Assembly: GCA_013178315.1 (NCBI GenBank)
Contig: JABLWX010000047.1
Location: forward strand, 1-46,345
DNA from: Candidatus Aminicenantota bacterium
Lineage (GTDB): Bacteria; Acidobacteriota; Aminicenantia; Aminicenantales; Saccharicenantaceae
Length of the DNA: 46,345 bases
Direction of reading: 5' to 3'
Notes under the pieces: generated by a model
The model's input: the letters and a program-made list of their open reading frames with translations, nothing else
Database searches by the model: none
What the model was told of the DNA's origin: nothing
Part shown: one piece after another, positions 44,404 to 46,345 of the stretch
Layout: every line of letters begins with the position of its first letter
Numbering within the stretch: the stretch's first letter is position 1
Program-made: the position numbers and the translations under genes

Positions 44404-45498
44404 ATGATGGATTTAACTGCAAGATGCAGCCGGCGCCGCTTTGTCCTGGGAGGTCTGGTCTGCCTGGGCGCCGGTTTATTGGGCTCGATCAAGAGCCTGT
44501 CTCCAGGCGTTGGTCGGTTAGGCCAGGACAGCTCTTGTGGTATGGATTTCCAGGGAGCGGGCATGGGCGATAACAGGTTTGAACCGGCCTACCTCAAGCT
44601 CCATCAAAACGGCGAGTTAAAAAGGCGCGGCCAGGAGCTCTGGGAAATCATGAAGGAATGCCGGCTCTGCCCGCGGGAATGTAAAAAAGATCGCTTTAAG
44701 GGCATCAAGGGTGATTGCCACTCCGATTACCGGCTGAAGATTTCGGCTTTCCATCCCCATTTTGGCGAGGAAAGGCCGCTGGTGGGCCAGGGTGGATCGG
44801 GGACAATTTTCCTTTCCAACTGCAGCCTTAAATGCGTGTACTGCATCAACTGGGAAATAAGCCAGGGCGGGGCCGGGAAGCATCGAAGCCTGGAAGAGAT
44901 GGCCGGCATGATGCTGGAGCTGCAGAGAATCGGCTGCCATAACATTAACCTGGTAACGCCGACTCACTATTTGCCCCACATACTGCTGGCCCTGGATATC
45001 GCAGCCAGCCGGGGCTTGCGGTTGCCCGTGGTTTATAACACCCACGGCTGGGAAAAGGAAGAAATCCTGAAGTACCTGGACGGGGTGGTGGACATTTACC
45101 TGCCGGATTTCAAATACTGGAACCCGTCGGTGGCTTCCAGGTTATCATCCGGGGCCAGGACCTATCCGGAGGTGGCCCGGAAAGCCATGCTGGAAATGAA
45201 CCGGCAGGTGGGCGTGGCCAGGCCTGCGGCCAACGGTTTGATGTACCGGGGCCTGATGATCAGGCACCTGGTGTTGCCCAACCGGCTGGCTGGGTCCAGG
45301 GAAATACTGACCTGGATAGCCGAAAACTTGCCCAAAGATACCTACATTAACCTCATGTCCCAGTACCAGCCGGTCTACCGGGCCCGGGAATTTCCCCAGA
45401 TTGCCCGGAGCATAACCAGGTCCGAGTACCGAGAAGTGGTGGAACACGCCCGCAGCCTGGGTCTAACCAACCTGGACGTCCAGGGCTACTGGTGGTGA
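44404..45498 (+). CDS. Radical SAM protein (PflA/PflX-like) with an export-like N-terminus
   Basis: The 364-residue protein has the radical SAM cluster motif CxxxCxxC at about C140, C144 and C147 (FLSNCSLKCVYCINW) and an upstream cysteine set CRLCPREC...GDC (about 87-110), typical of the pyruvate formate-lyase activase-like COG1313 group. Barrel segments PTHYLPHILLALDIAA, VVYNTHGWEKEEILKYL and VDIYLPDFKYW follow. The first 30 residues, CSRRRFVLGGLVCLGAGLLGS, look like a twin-arginine signal, which is surprising for an oxygen-sensitive cytoplasmic enzyme class. A shorter start lacking the signal, such as ATG 44542 or 44563, cannot be excluded. Its stop codon overlaps the first base of a palindromic element. 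Confidence 0.88.
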   Translation: MMDLTARCSRRRFVLGGLVCLGAGLLGSIKSLSPGVGRLGQDSSCGMDFQGAGMGDNRFEPAYLKLHQNGELKRRGQELWEIMKECRLCPRECKKDRFKGIKGDCHSDYRLKISAFHPHFGEERPLVGQGGSGTIFLSNCSLKCVYCINWEISQGGAGKHRSLEEMAGMMLELQRIGCHNINLVTPTHYLPHILLALDIAASRGLRLPVVYNTHGWEKEEILKYLDGVVDIYLPDFKYWNPSVASRLSSGARTYPEVARKAMLEMNRQVGVARPAANGLMYRGLMIRHLVLPNRLAGSREILTWIAENLPKDTYINLMSQYQPVYRAREFPQIARSITRSEYREVVEHARSLGLTNLDVQGYWW

Positions 45499-45685
45499 AC
45501 GGGGGACACAATACTCATTCCCTAATTTCTCGAGCAAGTAATCTTTGCGTAGATTTGCTTAATTGGATAATTTTGTAAAGAACCCGACGAACTCTTAAAT
45601 GGAGAAGCCAGCATCAGATGATTGTCCAGTGGGAATCGTTCCCACAGGCAAACAAATAGGGTGAATGAGTATTGTGTCCCCCGTT
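45498..45685. mobile_element. 188-bp non-autonomous palindromic element (MITE/REP-like)
   Basis: Perfect 23-bp inverted repeats, 45498-45520 and 45663-45685, begin AACGGGGGACACAATACTC and flank a 142-bp centre with no coding capacity. Inside is a second hairpin, GTGGGAA (45629-45635) and TTCCCAC (45639-45645). The GGGGACACAATACT end motif resembles sequences I have seen flanking REP-associated (IS200-like, Y1) transposases in other bacteria; that link is from memory. No transposase is present, so it would have to be mobilised in trans. No target-site duplication is evident. It sits exactly between the radical SAM stop and the next gene and may also act as a terminator-like hairpin. Confidence 0.75.
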
Positions 45686-45707
45686 AAAAATATGGTAAAT
45701 AGGTGGT

Positions 45708-46345
45708 GTGTCTGATATTTTTAGCAGCAAGCAATTGCCGGATTTAATGGAGCTGATCCACCGGGCCGGTGAAGAAATCCTTAGAGTCTATGCCCGGTTA
45801 GAAGGCGATTGGAATGTCAGCCTGAAGGAAGATCGGACCCCGGTCACCGAAGCCGACCGGATTTCCAACCGCATCATTGCCGAGGGGCTCAGGCAGCTTT
45901 TCCCCGATATCCCCCTGATTTCCGAAGAAAACCGCCAGATTCCATACGAAATTCGCCACAATTACGAATACTGCTGGTTGCTCGACCCGCTGGACGGCAC
46001 CAAAGAATTTCTAAGCCGGAACGGAGAGTTCACAGTTAACCTGGCCCTGATTCACCGCGGGCAGCCGGTAGCTGGCTTTATTTCCGTGCCCTGCAAGGGC
46101 TTATTCTATTACGCTGTCAGGGGAGAAGGCGCTTACAAGATTGTAGGGGATACCGCCACTGGTAAAAGGGGGAACAGTGGCATGCCGGAGGATCATAAAG
46201 ATAAGGTGAACATGGCTCTGGGAAAAAAGGTCAGGCTTCAGGCCGCCGAGTTTTCCCTGGATGAACCGGGCCTGGCGGTGGTCGCCTCCCGCTCTCATTT
46301 TGATGAGGGAACCCGGAAGTTCATAGAGGGCCTTAACCAGCCGCG
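45708..46345 (+). CDS. cysQ: CysQ-like 3'(2'),5'-bisphosphate nucleotidase (cut by the window edge)
   Basis: CysQ removes a phosphate from 3'-phosphoadenosine 5'-phosphate, a by-product of sulfate assimilation; it is a lithium-sensitive inositol-monophosphatase-fold enzyme. About 212 codons are visible. Family motifs are KEDRTPVTEADRISNRII (about 39-56), PLISEENR (metal-binding glutamates, about 73-80), and LLDPLDGTKEFLSRNGEFTVNLALI (the DPLDGT metal site, about 92-117). I start at GTG 45708 with AGGTGG close ahead; ATG 45750 is an alternative. The C-terminal third, including the WD motif, lies beyond the window. Confidence 0.88.
   Translation, partial: MSDIFSSKQLPDLMELIHRAGEEILRVYARLEGDWNVSLKEDRTPVTEADRISNRIIAEGLRQLFPDIPLISEENRQIPYEIRHNYEYCWLLDPLDGTKEFLSRNGEFTVNLALIHRGQPVAGFISVPCKGLFYYAVRGEGAYKIVGDTATGKRGNSGMPEDHKDKVNMALGKKVRLQAAEFSLDEPGLAVVASRSHFDEGTRKFIEGLNQP

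Overview
The window reads as bacterial chromosome from a Gram-negative organism. It has a SusC/Oar-type TonB-dependent receptor, lipoproteins, Tat-exported oxidoreductases and multihaem cytochrome c. The mix of Gfo/Idh/MocA oxidoreductases, a xylose-isomerase-like barrel, ThuA and DUF1080 proteins, Ser/Thr kinases with TPR tails and HD-GYP proteins recalls Acidobacteriota-like lineages such as Candidatus Aminicenantes. That placement is inference from gene content only.

Bases 1-9320 hold a complete, visibly AT-rich type I-B CRISPR-Cas locus. The array runs off the left edge (seven identical 37-bp repeats visible), followed by a leader of about 250 bp and a single minus-strand operon read cas8b-cas7-cas5-cas3-cas6-cas1-cas2-cas4. 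The array is also read leftward, because its repeats give the classic ATTGAAAC crRNA handle only on the minus strand. Upstream of cas8b lie two degenerate copies of the CRISPR repeat separated by 24 nt. They resemble the CreA/CreR type of CRISPR-derived regulatory RNA and are the best candidate here for an undescribed element.

From about 9.3 kb the sequence becomes GC-richer host chromosome. An OPT-family transporter (minus) is followed by a scar in which a nucleotidyltransferase fragment (plus) abuts a transposase fragment (minus). Bases 12.4-20.1 kb carry a Gfo/Idh/MocA oxidoreductase, a sugar isomerase/epimerase-like barrel, a Tat-exported Gfo/Idh/MocA protein, a seven-haem cytochrome c and a cytochrome b-like membrane protein. 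Bases 20.3-26 kb hold a flavin reductase-like protein, an ApbE-like flavin transferase, a secreted M23 peptidase and two tandem secreted paralogues of unknown function.

Bases 26.1-34.3 kb carry a discoidin-like secreted protein overlapping an Agl23-type membrane glycosyltransferase, a long class II aldolase, a broken copy of ThuA, a TonB-dependent receptor with a strong terminator, and an intact ThuA. Bases 34.8-41.1 kb are a signalling block: a HEAT-repeat protein, an HD-GYP protein that shares its N-terminal domain and appears frameshifted, and a kinase-TPR protein with a small membrane protein. Bases 41.5-46.3 kb hold a DUF1080 lipoprotein, another Tat-exported Gfo/Idh/MocA protein, a radical SAM protein with an export-like N-terminus, a 188-bp palindromic mobile-element-like unit, and the start of a CysQ-like phosphatase cut by the window edge.

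The sugar-related genes (three Gfo/Idh/MocA, one TIM barrel, DUF1080, ThuA, TonB receptor) together fit periplasmic oxidation and cleavage of glycosides through keto-sugars, with the cytochromes as a possible electron outlet. This is inference from family knowledge and proximity.
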